The position numbers and the translations under genes were made by a program. Shown piece by piece: positions 32,501 through 42,599 of a DNA stretch of 64,000 bases (positions are counted from its first letter, which is position 1; each line of letters starts with the position of its first letter). The DNA is taken from positions 611,001 through 675,000 of the forward strand of contig JAWNZC010000119.1 of the NCBI GenBank assembly GCA_035771165.1, given 5' to 3'. Source of the DNA: Paragorgia papillata (taxonomy: Eukaryota; Cnidaria; Anthozoa; Scleralcyonacea; Coralliidae). The notes below the pieces were generated by a model that was given only the letters and a program-made list of their open reading frames with translations, did no database searches and was not told where the DNA came from.

Positions 32501-33317
32501 CCCCTACCATCCCTCGGGAAATGGTCAGACGGAACGTTTTAACCTCACGATGCTTGACATGCTGAAGGACTACACAAACGAGCAGCAGACTGATTGGGAT
32601 GAACATTTAGACAAAGTCATCTTCAGCTATAACACCAGCGTCCACGACTCAACAAATGAAACTCCGCATTTCTTGCTCTTTGGACAGGAGGCGAAAACTA
32701 CCATCCAATCCCAGACACCAGAAACAAATGGACTCTCTCGCAGTTTACGTACAGCACGGGAAAATGTTGGTATTCAACGCAAGGTTCTCCTCAAAACACG
32801 TCAAGATGTGTCTGAACGGTTAGCAAGACTAAGACGACAACGATGCGCCAAGTCAGCGACCGTTGCACGATTCCAAAGATACCTAGTTGGCGACAAAGTA
32901 CTTCTCTCTAATCTCGCACGTAAGAAGGGTGTCAGTCCAAAACTCAGCCCAAGATGGCGTGGCCCATACAGGATTACCCAGGTTATCAGTACGGTCTTGT
33001 ATCGCATACAAGTCAGTCAACGAAGACGCGTGGTGGTGCATCATGATCGTTTGAAACTGTATGAGGAACGTCCGAGTCACCTGCAGCAAGGGCAACCACC
33101 AACACTGACCGAGCAACAGCAGAACCAATCAATCACTGAACAGTTCACCCCTCAAGTACCAGTTCCTAATGACAATCCAGCTACTAGTGATGACAGTGAA
33201 GAAAGTGGAGCGGAGGAAGAGAACGAAGCCCCATGTGCGACACCTAGTAGATCACATACTGGACGACCCACACGAGTACGTCGTGCCCCAGAGCGATTTG
33301 GATTTGGAGAAGATTAA
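29490..33317 (+). CDS. pol: Ty3/gypsy Pol polyprotein (protease, RT, RNase H, integrase)
   Basis: The frame is intact for over 1270 codons and is entered by -1 frameshift at 29505, so the Met at 29490 is not the true start. Counting from 29490, domains in order are an aspartic protease with LLDSGSQ (about residue 64), a reverse transcriptase with YLDD at about 492, RNase H with TDASG at about 640, an integrase zinc finger (H-H-C-C, from HDQLGHFG to CDQC), and the integrase core. The integrase catalytic residues are in MDIAG (about 919), HSDQG (about 978) and QTERF (about 1014). A GPY/F-like C-terminal module reads SPRWRGPYRI. The gene order PR-RT-RH-IN defines Ty3/gypsy (Metaviridae). No chromodomain and no env gene are seen. 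All motifs look intact, so the copy may be active. Confidence 0.95.
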   Translation: MVTPKLLRGGRVSPPVTSLRMRANLEFNGTVNKPRVSTTFATGICGDEVTVQGVVNHRNICMLLDSGSQITIIRSDIYYSFSGGTCLQPVSLKPSAVNGSPIIFLGQVLLDITVMGTYVGKSWVFVMSPEHMKNEMILGTDVLARLGCLSIDFHSQTVDFDPRPIKETPNSDCHLNPVRCSRVQLKTTQVIPAMHEQLCKVVVRDAQPDQEGLIDAYDQLIDEKSVACAHSLNVIGKDNTTWVRLCNPNNHPVKLYKGSNLGSFEPVVSNVTTVGQVCSTTMPKDNPALTKLVETAEITGRPKADLQKLLVEFQDVFSWEGELGRTSKIKHEIPTTSAHPVRSAARRTEYHEKEEVDRIIKEMLENDVIEESTSPWASPIVLVSKKDGSTRFCIDYRRVNAVTEDVAYPLPRIDDALDCLRDSQWFSALDLASGYWQVEVKEEDRPETAFVSHRGLHQFKVMPFGLKGAPATFQRLMASIFGPFLWLILLIYLDDILVFSSSVDQHLERLRLVFSKLRENNLKLKPSKCQLFQTSVEYTGHLVGASGISPSPHLVTAVSKFPQPQSALEVKRFLGLASYYRRFIAGFSDLAYPLNQLTHKEVQFVWSNECEQGFQTLKRKLTTAPILAHPNFNCPFELTTDASGTGMGAVLEQKVDGVTRPVAYISATLNKAQRNYSATDRECYAVKWAVTKLRHYLYGTKFKVNTDHQALSYLMSMKEPRGMMARCQAALQAYDFEIAYRAGKTIPHADALSRAALVAALAFPGKWSTEDLHSLQVNDPDISRTKTLVRLNQSCPKNASPRVKRLMSLAKGLHIDGNSGLLCCRYRIGRREYIQVVFPDSHASEILHLVHDQLGHFGIKRTLLRLKQSVYWPEMSRRVEEWVNTCDQCMKNKKMTRKAKAPLQLMPEPVRPFEWVSMDIAGPFPKTTSGNRFILVISDGFSKFTQAVAIPSQDVATVAPVFCNKWCLVFGPPEILHSDQGRNFESHVMAELCKVLGITKTRTSPYHPSGNGQTERFNLTMLDMLKDYTNEQQTDWDEHLDKVIFSYNTSVHDSTNETPHFLLFGQEAKTTIQSQTPETNGLSRSLRTARENVGIQRKVLLKTRQDVSERLARLRRQRCAKSATVARFQRYLVGDKVLLSNLARKKGVSPKLSPRWRGPYRITQVISTVLYRIQVSQRRRVVVHHDRLKLYEERPSHLQQGQPPTLTEQQQNQSITEQFTPQVPVPNDNPATSDDSEESGAEEENEAPCATPSRSHTGRPTRVRRAPERFGFGED
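29499..29542 (+). promoter_or_regulatory. -1 ribosomal frameshift site: slippery CCCAAAC plus hairpin
   Basis: CCCAAAC (29499-29505) lies in the gag frame as C CCA AAC, the canonical X XXY YYZ form. After a 6-nt spacer GAGGTG (29512-29517) can pair with CACCTC (29537-29542), and the enclosed GGAGGG can pair with CCCCCC, giving a strong stem. The gag stop is inside the spacer. The pol frame is -1 relative to gag and open across the site. This is how Gag-Pol would be made. Confidence 0.85.
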
Positions 33318-33368
33318 CTTGAACTCTGGCCAAGCATGAGGACATGCTTTTAAATAGAGAGGGGGTGA

Positions 33369-33533
33369 TGTGACAGCGAGCATGCAGTAGACTGGGGGCG
33401 AATCGGTGCAGAACCTCAAAAACAGAAAGACTTATGCGCAGGCGTGCTAGACAGGTTGTTGTTGACTGTTGAGATTCGTTTTGAGAAGTTAACTAAATAA
33501 AGGTACTTTTTACTAACCGTTGTCCGTGTAACA
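33369..33533 (+). mobile_element. 3' LTR of the Ty3/gypsy element
   Basis: Same 165 bp as the 5' LTR, with no difference seen. The purine-rich tract AGAGAGGGGGTGA ends at 33368, directly before it, and is the likely plus-strand primer. CTAT follows as the target duplication. Identical LTRs mean a recent insertion. Confidence 0.95.
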
Positions 33534-33633
33534 CTATTTATTTGGTAACAGTTTTTTATTGTTAGACTATTTAACTATGCATAACATCTAGTTTTCCGAA
33601 TTGTTTAATCACGTATTTTGGACTCTCAAACTT
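33534..33633. mobile_element. Foldback element, right end after the gypsy insertion
   Basis: It carries the complements of the left-arm words at 27950-28070 (GGTAACAGTTTTTTATTGT, AACTATGCATAACAT, ATCACGT and GGACTCTCAAACTT), showing that gypsy landed in the right arm. Confidence 0.85.
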
Positions 33634-33930
33634 GTATTTTTCATTTTTCAAGAAACTGTGTGGAGCCACCTTAAGTGTTAAAATAATTTATTCAAAAAGC
33701 TATCACAAAGAAGGTGGACTCACAAATATGAGATCATGGAGTGATATAAAAGAGTAATATAAAAGTAGAGTGTTGTGTAGACAGTATGTTACGATGTATA
33801 GATAATCTTATTGTCGATTTCAGTTCACTTTTCAACGCGCCGTTCGGAAATTCGTTGCCAAGTTTCAAATTACGTTTCCAAATTTAGAAGTTCATTACAA
33901 AGTTCGATTCGAAGTTCGAGTGACCATGAC
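33634..33930. repeat. Copies of repeats found at 44.8-46.2 kb
   Basis: 33727-33812 matches one unit of the 140-bp tandem array at 45-46 kb (GGAGTGATATAAAAG through TGTATAGATAATCTTA). 33815-33928, rich in TTCGAA-like words, is the inverted partner of 44885-45025. These shared pieces tie the two ends of this 11-kb interval together. Confidence 0.65.
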
Positions 33931-34341
33931 TGATCAAATATCATGATACGCCCGTGCCATCGTCATTATACGCAGTGCTATCGTCATTATACGCGGTGCT
34001 CTCAACATTATACGTGTTATACATTATATGTGAGACAGCTGGCTAAAAATACTGGCTCACTGAATATAATGTTGCAAACAACTACCACCACCGCGTATAA
34101 TGACAAGAACACCGCGTATAATGTTTAGAGCACCGCGTATGATGTTTAGAGCACCGCGTATAATGTTTAAAGCACCACGTATAATGTTAAGAGCACCGCG
34201 TATAATGTTTAGAGCACCGCGTATAATGATAAAAGCACCGCGTATAATGTTTAGAGCACCGCGTATCATAAAAGCACCGCGTATAATGTTGAGAGCACCG
34301 CGTATAATGACGATAGCACTGCGTATCATGATATTTGATCA
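33931..34341. mobile_element. Foldback element with a 21-bp tandem repeat inside
   Basis: TGATCAAATATCATGATACG (33931-33950) faces its complement at 34322-34341. Inside, AGCACCGCGTATAATGTTTA-type units repeat about eleven times (34090-34325) on one arm, and only three inverted units (33951-34010) lie on the other. The repeat has period 21, so it yields open frames on both strands that are not genes. Confidence 0.85.
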
Positions 34342-34449
34342 CTTAAGAAATAACATAGTCACCTCGGTTTCTTTTATTTTAACAGGGACGTTTACTGTCG
34401 TATTTCCCTCATCAATACTGGATGAGGGACATTTAGAGTAAACATCCCT

Positions 34450-34660
34450 CATTACTATTTAAGAAATAGAAAACATTTTCCGTGTTTCCATAGAGTTATA
34501 GAAACACGAGTGGAAGTTTGGGAGAACGAGAAATTGTAGTGGGAACACGAGCCCGCAGGGCGAGTGTTTCCACGCTATTTCGAGTTCTCCCAAACTTCCA
34601 CAAGTGTTTCTATAACTCTATGGGAACACGGAAAAAATGTTTTCTATTTCCTTTATAAAA
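34450..34660. mobile_element. Hairpin MITE with about 85-bp arms
   Basis: GAAATAGAAAACATTTTCCG at the left faces the complement near 34630-34650. TTATAGAAACACGAGTGGAA faces TTCCACAAGTGTTTCTATAA. The loop has GAACACGAGCCCGCAGGGCG. A related half (GTGTTTCCATAAAGTTATAG) lies at 34807. Confidence 0.85.
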
Positions 34661-35369
34661 TAACCTGTTGAAAATAGGTATAGAACGTAAAAATAATCAC
34701 TGCATCAAAGCGTAAATTCTCCTTACTCTTCATAATGGCGTATGATGGCGTATAATGGCGTATCCTACACTGAATGATGGCGTATTGAATGGCGTGGACC
34801 TTGCCGTGTTTCCATAAAGTTATAGAAACACGGCTTTCAACCAATCGCCGCGCTTGTTTTCAAAATGTTATTTTATAATTATTAATAATACGCTTCAAAG
34901 AACAAATTCATTTACACACAAATTTTCAAGTGTTTATTGTTTCACTTATTAATATTAATATTGATGCTGACATTTTGAAGCTTAGATGAATATTTTAAAT
35001 GAATATTCGAAACACTCTTTTCATAATCTTCACACGCTTTCATTAACAACAAATCATCACTATCCTGATCCTTATTTAGTTGAACGCTGTTACTACAACT
35101 CGACGAACTAACAACCTAATTTTTCTCAACAGAACCAGCTACTACACTCTTTGAACTGTATTTGCAAACCAAATTTATACCCAGATTCACTGAACCAATT
35201 CGATAAAGGATTTTACAAAACAAAAGCATCCATTGTCTTGTTTATTTCCTCGGTGACAATGTGATTACAAAGTAAACACATGGTTTTGAGGGCCATTAGT
35301 GATTAAATGACCCCTCAAGCCGCGGGAGGGTTTTGTGGAAGTCCCTCGGGCCTACGGCCCTATACTTAT
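34661..35369. other. Gene B intron 1, no clear feature
   Basis: A few ATGGCGTAT repeats occur at 34735-34790. The remainder is AT-rich without a recognisable frame. Confidence 0.45.
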
Positions 35370-35510
35370 AATAAATATGCACCACATTCAGCCTTCGATT
35401 CAGCCGTCGATTCAATTTTCGCATCTTATTGCGAAGTTATCTCCATATTCATCAGGTGGTCGCTATTACAGAAATTCTATAGGATTTCTCCAAATTAACA
35501 TTTTTTTATA
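35370..35510 (+). repeat. Dispersed repeat, inverted copy at 44590-44770
   Basis: ATGCACCACATTCAGCCTTC through TCTATAGGATTTCTCC is found as its reverse complement near 44590-44770, where the TCGAAGGCTGAA part is repeated four times. It probably marks the outer part of the composite element between them. Confidence 0.75.
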
Positions 35511-35514
35511 ATTT

Positions 35515-36265
35515 TTTATAAGTTTGAGTGTAGTTAATGGGAACCACAAAGGAGTTTTAGTCATGTAATGTATTGTTGAAGAATGAGGGAGAGATTAGAA
35601 GGGAATTTGAATAAAAAGCCCAATTAGCCTCCGGCTATGTTGCATATGGAAAGGCGGTAGTCATTGTCCTTAGGGGTAGTTGTGAGATTATGTAGGCATA
35701 TTAGTAAATTGTTGGATGTAAGGAGTAAAAGTCGAGGTTTATAAGTACTGTATTTTGTGTTGATGCATGTCAACTATTTTGTGTATCTTAATTAAGCATA
35801 TCAATGCAGGCTTAAATATGCCTTCATCATTTGATATGTTTGCGTACAAGCTGTTGACATCATAGTAATAAGTATTAAATCAGTAGGTGAGTTGTTATTA
35901 AGAGAGAATGTTCGTTTGAGAATGTCAGTAGTGTCTTGGATGTAGGAGGGTATGTGGGGGATGAGTGAGTAAAAGGCTATACACATGGAAAAGTAAAAGC
36001 TTGTAGTCAACTGGCATAAGAATTTGCTCTCTTTGACTATAAGCTTTGCACCTGGCGTTTAGGAATGTCGCTGTCAGTCACAGTAAAACTACACAATGTG
36101 GCGAGCTTGGTTCGCTACGGGGTTATCACAATTTTTTTATAAGTTTGAGTGTAGTTAATGGGAACCACAAAGGAGTTAAAGTCATGTAATATATTGTTGA
36201 AGAATGAGGGAGAGATTAGAAGGGAATTTGAATAAAAAGCGCAATTAGCCTCCGGCTATGTTGCG
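35515..36265 (-). pseudogene. Penelope-like element fragment, minus strand
   Basis: On the minus strand (about 35801-35960) the frame reads PSYIQDTTDILKRTF, then TDLILIT followed, after a 1-2 base shift, by VNSLYTN-like residues. This corresponds to the Penelope-like reverse-transcriptase stretch SYI-DT..-LxxLDVxSLYTNIP. A 125-bp block at 35520-35650 recurs in direct orientation at 36130-36265. The fragment is short, frame-broken and inactive. Confidence 0.65.
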
Positions 36266-36535
36266 TATGGAAAGGCGATATGGACCTCGCTGTTGGACAT
36301 GCAGTGTAGATATATTGCTTAAAGAACCATGTAAAAAACGACAGAAGAAGAATAAAAGATATGTAACGTATAGTAAAGTGCAATATAAGACCACCAGAAG
36401 GTCGAAACGCGTCCAGGGTTGTGTCCCAGATCCTGATTGCACTATCCTATACGTTGCATATCTTTTATTCTTCTTCTGTTGTTTTTTACATGGTTCTTTA
36501 AGCAATATATCTACACTGCATTCCAACAGCGTGGA
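36266..36535. repeat. Hairpin with about 100-bp arms in the Penelope-like block
   Basis: GTAGATATATTGCTTAAAGA and its continuation to ATATGTAACGTATAG face the complement at 36445-36515. The loop (36390-36450) carries GACCACCAGAAGGTCGAAAC and GTCCAGGG, the same sequence as the hammerhead at 37601-37630, but CTGATGA is replaced by CAATATAA. The mirrored 133-codon frames on both strands arise from this palindrome. Confidence 0.8.
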
Positions 36536-37380
36536 ATGCATCCAAGACACCACTGACATTCTCAAACGAACGTTTTCCCTCAACAACAACTCAGCTACTG
36601 ATTTAATACTTATTACTATAGATGTCAATAGCTTGTACACAAACATACCAAATGATTAAGGCATAATTAAGCCTGCATTGATATGCTTAAGATACACAAG
36701 ATAGTTGACATGCATTAAACACAAAATACATTACTTATATACCTCCACTTTTACTTTCATCCAACAATTTACTAATATCCCTACATAATCCCACAATTAC
36801 CCCTAAGGACAATGACTATCCCCTTAATTCCTACAACACGCACGCACTTCTCACTGTGACCTGGAAACGAGTTACCCTACCCAACAAATATAACAACAAA
36901 ATAACTCTAGTTTCACCTATAGAATATACCGACTATTCAATGACATGGCATACAATTTTCCTTTTGGCCACAAACTAATACAAACACACTGACATACCTA
37001 CTTCCCAAAATACACAACCCGGCCAACATACCCATACTTATTACTATAAAAGTCAATAGCTTGTACACAAAGATATCAAATGATGAAAGCATTAAAGCCT
37101 CCGTTGATATGCTTAAGGTACACAAAACAGTTGACATCTATACAGACCACATTACCAATTTATACACTTCCACTTATACGTACATCAAACTATATTTACT
37201 ATTTATATCTCGCATCCCACAATTACCCCTAAGGACAATGACTACCCCCAACTTCTACAACATGCACACACGCTTCGCTGTGACCCGGAAACGAATGACG
37301 CAACACTACTTAACCCTTCTTTTACATACGGACACCCTCATTACATATCCGAAGACTGACAAATTAGTGTGATTTTTTTG
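36536..37380 (+). pseudogene. Penelope-like reverse transcriptase fragments, plus strand
   Basis: Several short frames show Penelope-type RT motifs. One is DTTDILKRTFSL followed by DLILITIDVNSLYTNIPND (36545-36655). Another is TYLLPKIHNPANIPI (36990-37035), close to the family's FYxLPKIHKPGNPGRPI. A third is VNSLYTKISNDESIKASVDM (37049-37110). The order is scrambled: the LPKIH motif, normally first, lies between two copies of the LYTNIP region. Stops and shifts are many, and the YxDD part and GIY-YIG endonuclease are missing. It is a nested or recombined dead copy. Confidence 0.75.
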
Positions 37381-37586
37381 TTTCTCCTACTAAACTGCTA
37401 CAAGAACTCTACACACTGCTACCTTCCTACTCTACTCCAAGATTTTCAAATGCGTTGGACTACCTTAAACACACAACAAGTTTGGTAAGCACTCACTTTA
37501 ATTCTCGTCTAATATATTGTGTTGATAGCGATTATTATTTCTCTTCCAACAATTAACTTAATATTTACATTGACTCCCAACCCCAA

Positions 37587-37632
37587 ATCCCTGCTGATGA
37601 GACCACCAGAAGGTCGAAACGCGTCCAGGGTT
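37587..37632 (+). ncRNA. Hammerhead ribozyme motif (type I, minimal stem III)
   Basis: CCCTG (37589-37593) and CAGGG (37626-37630) form stem I. The core CTGATGA is at 37594-37600. GACC (37601-37604) pairs with GGTC (37612-37615) as stem II, with loop ACCAGAA. GAAA is at 37616-37619, followed by CGCG as a tiny stem III and the cleavage triplet GTC ending at 37625. All invariant hammerhead core positions are present in the right order. Small-stem-III hammerheads are known from the terminal repeats of Penelope-like elements, and this one lies beside Penelope-like RT fragments. With such a short stem III it would probably cut best as a dimer. Confidence 0.8.
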
Positions 37633-38689
37633 GTGGCCCAGATCCTGATTGCACTATACTATACGTTACATATCTTTTATTCTTCTTCTATTGTTTTTGT
37701 GACTACCGCTGACTCGGCGAAATCTTGCTTGAGTGCTTATATATAAATCCATGTCCTATATTCACAAATTTATTGGTTAGGATTAGGGGGTGTGTTGGGG
37801 TCAGGCTTTCATGAAGTACCTGGGTTATTTAGGACATGAAATTATTACCGTTGGTTGGTTGGTCTTGGACCTCAACCAACGTCATACTCGACAGCTATCG
37901 CCAGTTATTATATAGCGTGCCATCGGATATGAGCTTTTGCGTAATCTGATTGGTTCCCTACTACTAGGCTATCAGCTCATATCCTACTAGTAGAGGAAAA
38001 ACAAGATGGCGGCATGTTTTTTTAAACTGCCGAAAAGAGTTGAAATTGACGGATTTTTATACAGAAAAACATCAACACCCTCAAACCAATGTATAAAAAA
38101 ACAACATTGTGTAAAAATACATTAACAAATACACAATTTAGCATGTTAAATGGTAAAATTCACCTAAAATTACGTCTTTTTACTTCGAAAACCCGACTAA
38201 ATTATCGGGTTGATATTAAGTTGTTGCCAAACAAAGAAACTCACGGTTAAAATCAAGCTTACAACATACATTTCGTAGGAGATCACCAGTAAAGAGACTT
38301 TTTTTATTTAGATAAGCATTTGGAGTAGTAAAAAGCATGTTCTTTTTCAAAAACAACCAACTAAGTAATTTAGTTTCACTGCCGAAGGTGTTTCAGTTTC
38401 ATTTTTGCATGAAATCAAAGCCTAATTTTTCACGACAGCAACGCTAATATAAACAACTGACCCACCTTTTGACTTCATAAAGGTACCTTTTAATCTTTTT
38501 TGTTGATCTGCTTAACACATTTTTTGCCTCTCGAGCAACATTACTCATTTATACAACATTTCGAAGCTGTTTACCGAACAGCTCAGCGAGAAACTCTATG
38601 TGAATGCATCATTACGCATGGCGGAAGTATTAGTTGTCTATGCCGGAAGTTTGTCGTTTGAAACATTTCGCTGTAATTTTGTCTCTTGT
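37633..38689. other. Gene B intron 1, no gene; short copies of nearby repeats
   Basis: 37625-37690 continues the sequence seen after the hammerhead remnant at 36390. 37920-38000 has GGATATGAGC...GCTCATATCC in inverted form. The rest is AT-rich without recognisable frames. Confidence 0.45.
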
Positions 38690-38825
38690 ACAGTGCTTGG
38701 CTATATAATAAAACAGTTATACCATTCGTTCTCGTCGTATACGAACTAATAGCCAACTCGGCGAAGCGCCTCTTTGGCTATGAGCTCATATACGACTCGA
38801 GCTCATTGTATAACTGTTAAATATT
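38690..38825. mobile_element. Short inverted-repeat element
   Basis: TAAAACAGTTATACCATTCG faces TTGTATAACTGTTA, and CGTATACGAACTAATAGCCA faces TGGCTATGAGCTCATATACG. It is a small imperfect hairpin of the MITE type. Confidence 0.55.
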
Positions 38826-39284
38826 CGGCACGATCGCCATATAGTCGAGAAGATCGCCATTGATCGCCAGGTATTCGAGGAGTACTCGAGTTGTTTTCGT
38901 TGGGAGTCTCCTGTTTTGATTTTTGAAAAGTGTTAATTATTACTTTGCAAATCTTTTCTTCTTGGAACGGTTTCTGTCATTGATCAGTTTATACAAGGTA
39001 AGAAGTAGTTTCAAAACTATGACGTTGTTTAATATCTTATATACTATATACAAAATCTATAAATACTTGATCAGAAACAAATTTTATATCTCAAAGCCAA
39101 CCTCGTACTAGCTTCTTTATAGCAGTACTAGAAATATACTAGCTTCTTTATAGCAGTACTAGAAATATTCAGCTTATAAAGTTCGCTAGAATTTGGGCCT
39201 TCAACCTTTTATCGAAGAAATTGTCAATATACGCCAAAGTCTTTGATATAAATGATTTATAATGATAAGATCGCTTTATGAGTT

Positions 39285-42115
39285 TTTAAAGTGCCTATCT
39301 CAGGGTTGGGGATTTTACATATTTAGGATATTTTGAACATTTTAAGAAGATTTGTAATATATCTTCTTTTCCTAAAATTCCATCTTCATGGATTTTTTTG
39401 CTGTTGAAGTTGGCGATTTTGACGATGGCCGTGAAAATTTTTTACTGGGTTCTAGTCGCCGGAAGTGACGTAGAAGCAGGGAGACCCTCTCAGACAGTAA
39501 CAGTGTTTACATCGGGAGTTTACGGTTCACCTTGGATTTTCTTGGCTTTATTCAGGTTATTTTGTCGGAAATTCTTTTAAAAATTATGCCAAACAGGTGC
39601 GTAGTGTTTTTACTCTCGAATGAACCCAATTGATATGCTAGAATAGCGCTGTATGCCATTTCTTTTTTTGCGACAATAACGATGTACAATCCCGACTCAC
39701 TGGAGGCGAATAAAAGGATAGCTTCGGGAAACGCCGATTTGTCAAGGATAAAGGTGTGAAATGAACGCCGACATCTACTTCTATGACCTGTTCGTTGTTC
39801 GAAGTAGTTTGGTACTAAGACGATTCACAGCAGTTTATCACGAGGAAAACCCGTCGGTGTGGCGATTACAAAACGACCACAATAGAGCGTGTTTTTCCGG
39901 AAAGTGACAAGAACTTGTGCATGTCATCAGTGTCATATTTCTTTTTATCGAATTCGATCTTCGATCAAGAATATATCGAAATATACTTGACTTGGTAATG
40001 TCGTCTACCTCTGGTTCTAATGCTGATAGCCAAAATGACTGGACTAGGAGGTAAACATTCCGGGATACGTAATCGTGATCGAAGACGAAGTATTACTGTC
40101 TAGTCCATTTATACCTGAAGACGAATCATCAGAATGCATTGTCAAGCCATATGAAGACGAGTTTAGGATCGCAAATTTAATGAGCACAAATGCGACTTGA
40201 AAAATATCTTCTACGATGGCTATTAATTCGCTTTGCGGGGCACAATAAAGTGAACGATTTGTAAGTTATGAAAGTTTGCTTTATCAGTGAATTTATGTTT
40301 ACGTTTTTATCGAATGTTGTATCACTGACATGCCATATTTGCAATTGACCATATTTGCAATTGGCCATATTTGCTAAAACAAAATTGTATGCTGTCAAAG
40401 CCAAATGATTCGCATGTTTATATTTGTTATATATCTGGTCACTGCGTCTAGCGGGCTGCAAATATCGAAGAATTGACGAGGCAAAATATAAAATAGAAGA
40501 TGTAGAAAGCAGGTAGATACTGTCAGTATTGATTAATAGAATACCCGTTCGCTTTCCGATTTTCACTTGCGAATAAGCCAGCTGCGCACCGAATTCACCT
40601 AGGCTAATAGAATTGCTTCGTTCTTCAAAATTGCCACAATTCAGTGCTCGTCCAATTCGATAAACAACAACAATTGTGCGATTTCATCTTCAAACTTGAA
40701 GAAATTGACTCTGGATGCAAGTATTCCATTAATCTATAATCAACAGACAGTTCCTACCTGTTTTCTGTACTGATCTTTTATTTGATACTTCATCTTGTCA
40801 ATTTTTTTATGTAAGTATCCGGCCGCTAGACGCAGTGACCAGATTTCCAGGCAAACAAGTGTAAAGAACTTGATCACTGTTATTATAAACCATTTCAATG
40901 CAAGGTTTGATTTACTGACATTCCTTCGCATTCGCATTAAGCAGTTCAGTGTCAGAGTAATATCGAATAGAATTAAACATGCGAATCATTTGGCTTTGAC
41001 AGCATACAATTTTGTTTTAGCAAATGCGTGAAAACAACATTGCAGATAAAACGTAAACATAAATTCACTGATAAAAGCAACTTTCAATTAAACTTACCAA
41101 TCATTTACCTTATCGTGCCCCTCAAAAGCGAATTTGTAGCCGTCGTACTAAAGACCTTTTTCAAGTCGCATTTGCTCATTATGATTTACGATCCAAATCA
41201 TCGGCAACCGACTCGTCTTCATACGGCTTGACAATGCATTCAGATGATACGTCTTCAGGTATGGCCACACTGGAAGACAGTTTTACTTCGTCTTCGATCT
41301 CGATTACGTATTCCGGAATGTTTACATCCTAGTCTAGTCATTTTAGCTATCAGTGTTAGAACCAGAGGTAGACGACATTACCAAGTCAAAGTATATTTCG
41401 ATATATTCTTGATCAAAGATCGAACGACGCAAACAATACTTCGATAAAAAGAAATATGAGACTGATGACATGCACAAGTTCTTGTCACTTTCCCACGCTC
41501 TATTGTTGTCGTTTTGTAATCGCCACACCGACGGGTTTTCCTCTTGATAAACTGCTGTGAATCGTCTTAGTACCAAATATTCCCGTTGAAACTACTTCGA
41601 ACGACGAACAGGTCACAGAAGTAGATGTCGGCGTTCATTTCACACCTTTATCCTTGACAATTCGGCGTTCCTTTCACCCGAAGCTATCCTTCTTTTATTC
41701 GCCTCCCGTGAGTCAGGATTGTACATCGTTATTGTCGCAAAAAAAAGAATGGCATATTCTAGCATATCAATTGGGTTCATTCGAGAGTAAAAACACTACG
41801 CACCTGTTTGGCATAGCTTTTAAAAGAATTTCCGACAAAATAACCTGAATAAAGCCAAGAAAATCCAAGATGAACCGTAAACTCGCGATGTAAACACTGT
41901 TACTGTCTGAGAGGGTCTCCCTGCTTCTACGTCACTTCCGGCGACTAGAACCCAGTAAAAAAATTTCACGGCCATCGTCAAAATCGCCAACTTTAACAGC
42001 AAAAAAGTCCATGAAGATGAAATTTTAGGAAAAGAAGATATATTACAAATCTTCTTAAAATGTTCAAAATATCCTAAATATGTAAGATCCCCAACCCTGA
42101 GATAGGCACTTTAAA
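39285..42115. mobile_element. 2.8-kb palindromic DNA element with TTAA borders
   Basis: The whole interval is an inverted repeat with arms of about 1.4 kb around 40698. Any left position p pairs with about 81397-p: 39291 with 42106, and 40381 with 41015. Outer ends are TTAA|AGTGCCTATCTCAGGG and its mirror CCCTGAGATAGGCACT|TTAA, suggesting a TTAA target duplication as in piggyBac-like elements. The arms are about 85-90% alike by eye. The 60-codon frame at 39398-39580 and its mirror at 41820-42002 are the longest similar frames, and I recognise no transposase. It is best read as a large foldback, non-autonomous transposon. Confidence 0.85.
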
Positions 42116-42599
42116 GTTTAATTTTGGTTGAATTGTGTGTTGTGCTCACTGGTCAGTGACAGAGTGACTCATGTTTATACTGCATGTACAGTACATGTAT
42201 ATATCATACACTAAGAGTGAAAAGTGTGTTTTAACCAACTTTGAGCTAGGTGTTTTGATATTAGATCAAACACAACTTCCAAGTGTTTCAAGATCAAACA
42301 AATCAGGAAATAAATCAGCTAATTAACCAATAATAAAGGCCCATTTGATCACGAGATGGCTGCCAATTTGGATATCCCAGTGAAACACCCTCAACTACAA
42401 AGTAATTCAATAGATGATCTTCCTCAAATATCTTAATTACGCATGCAAAATCATAGTCATCCCAACAAAAATTCACACTCAAAATTGCTGTTATTTATTG
42501 ATTCACTTCTTGTCGTCTACAACTAAATGTAACATTACATCCACTAAATACACACTTCTCAAGATTAATACCACAACCAGTACATACACTTTTCTCGAG
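42116..42599. other. Gene B intron 1, no feature seen
   Basis: AT-rich; GTGTTTTGATATTAGATC and CAGTGAAACACCCTC are faint relatives of the hairpin that follows. No frame of note. Confidence 0.45.

Noticed and set aside
33318..33368. An env gene in the gypsy element
   Set aside because: Only 51 bases separate the pol stop from the 3' LTR; there is no room for one.
36245..36659. Two 133-codon frames on opposite strands with similar peptides
   Set aside because: They mirror each other because they span a hairpin of about 100-bp arms. Only the last 38 codons on the + strand match a protein (Penelope-like RT).
39398..42002. 60-codon frame found twice, as a possible gene pair
   Set aside because: It is the two arms of one palindrome. 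No domain is recognised, and a short hydrophobic start is not enough.
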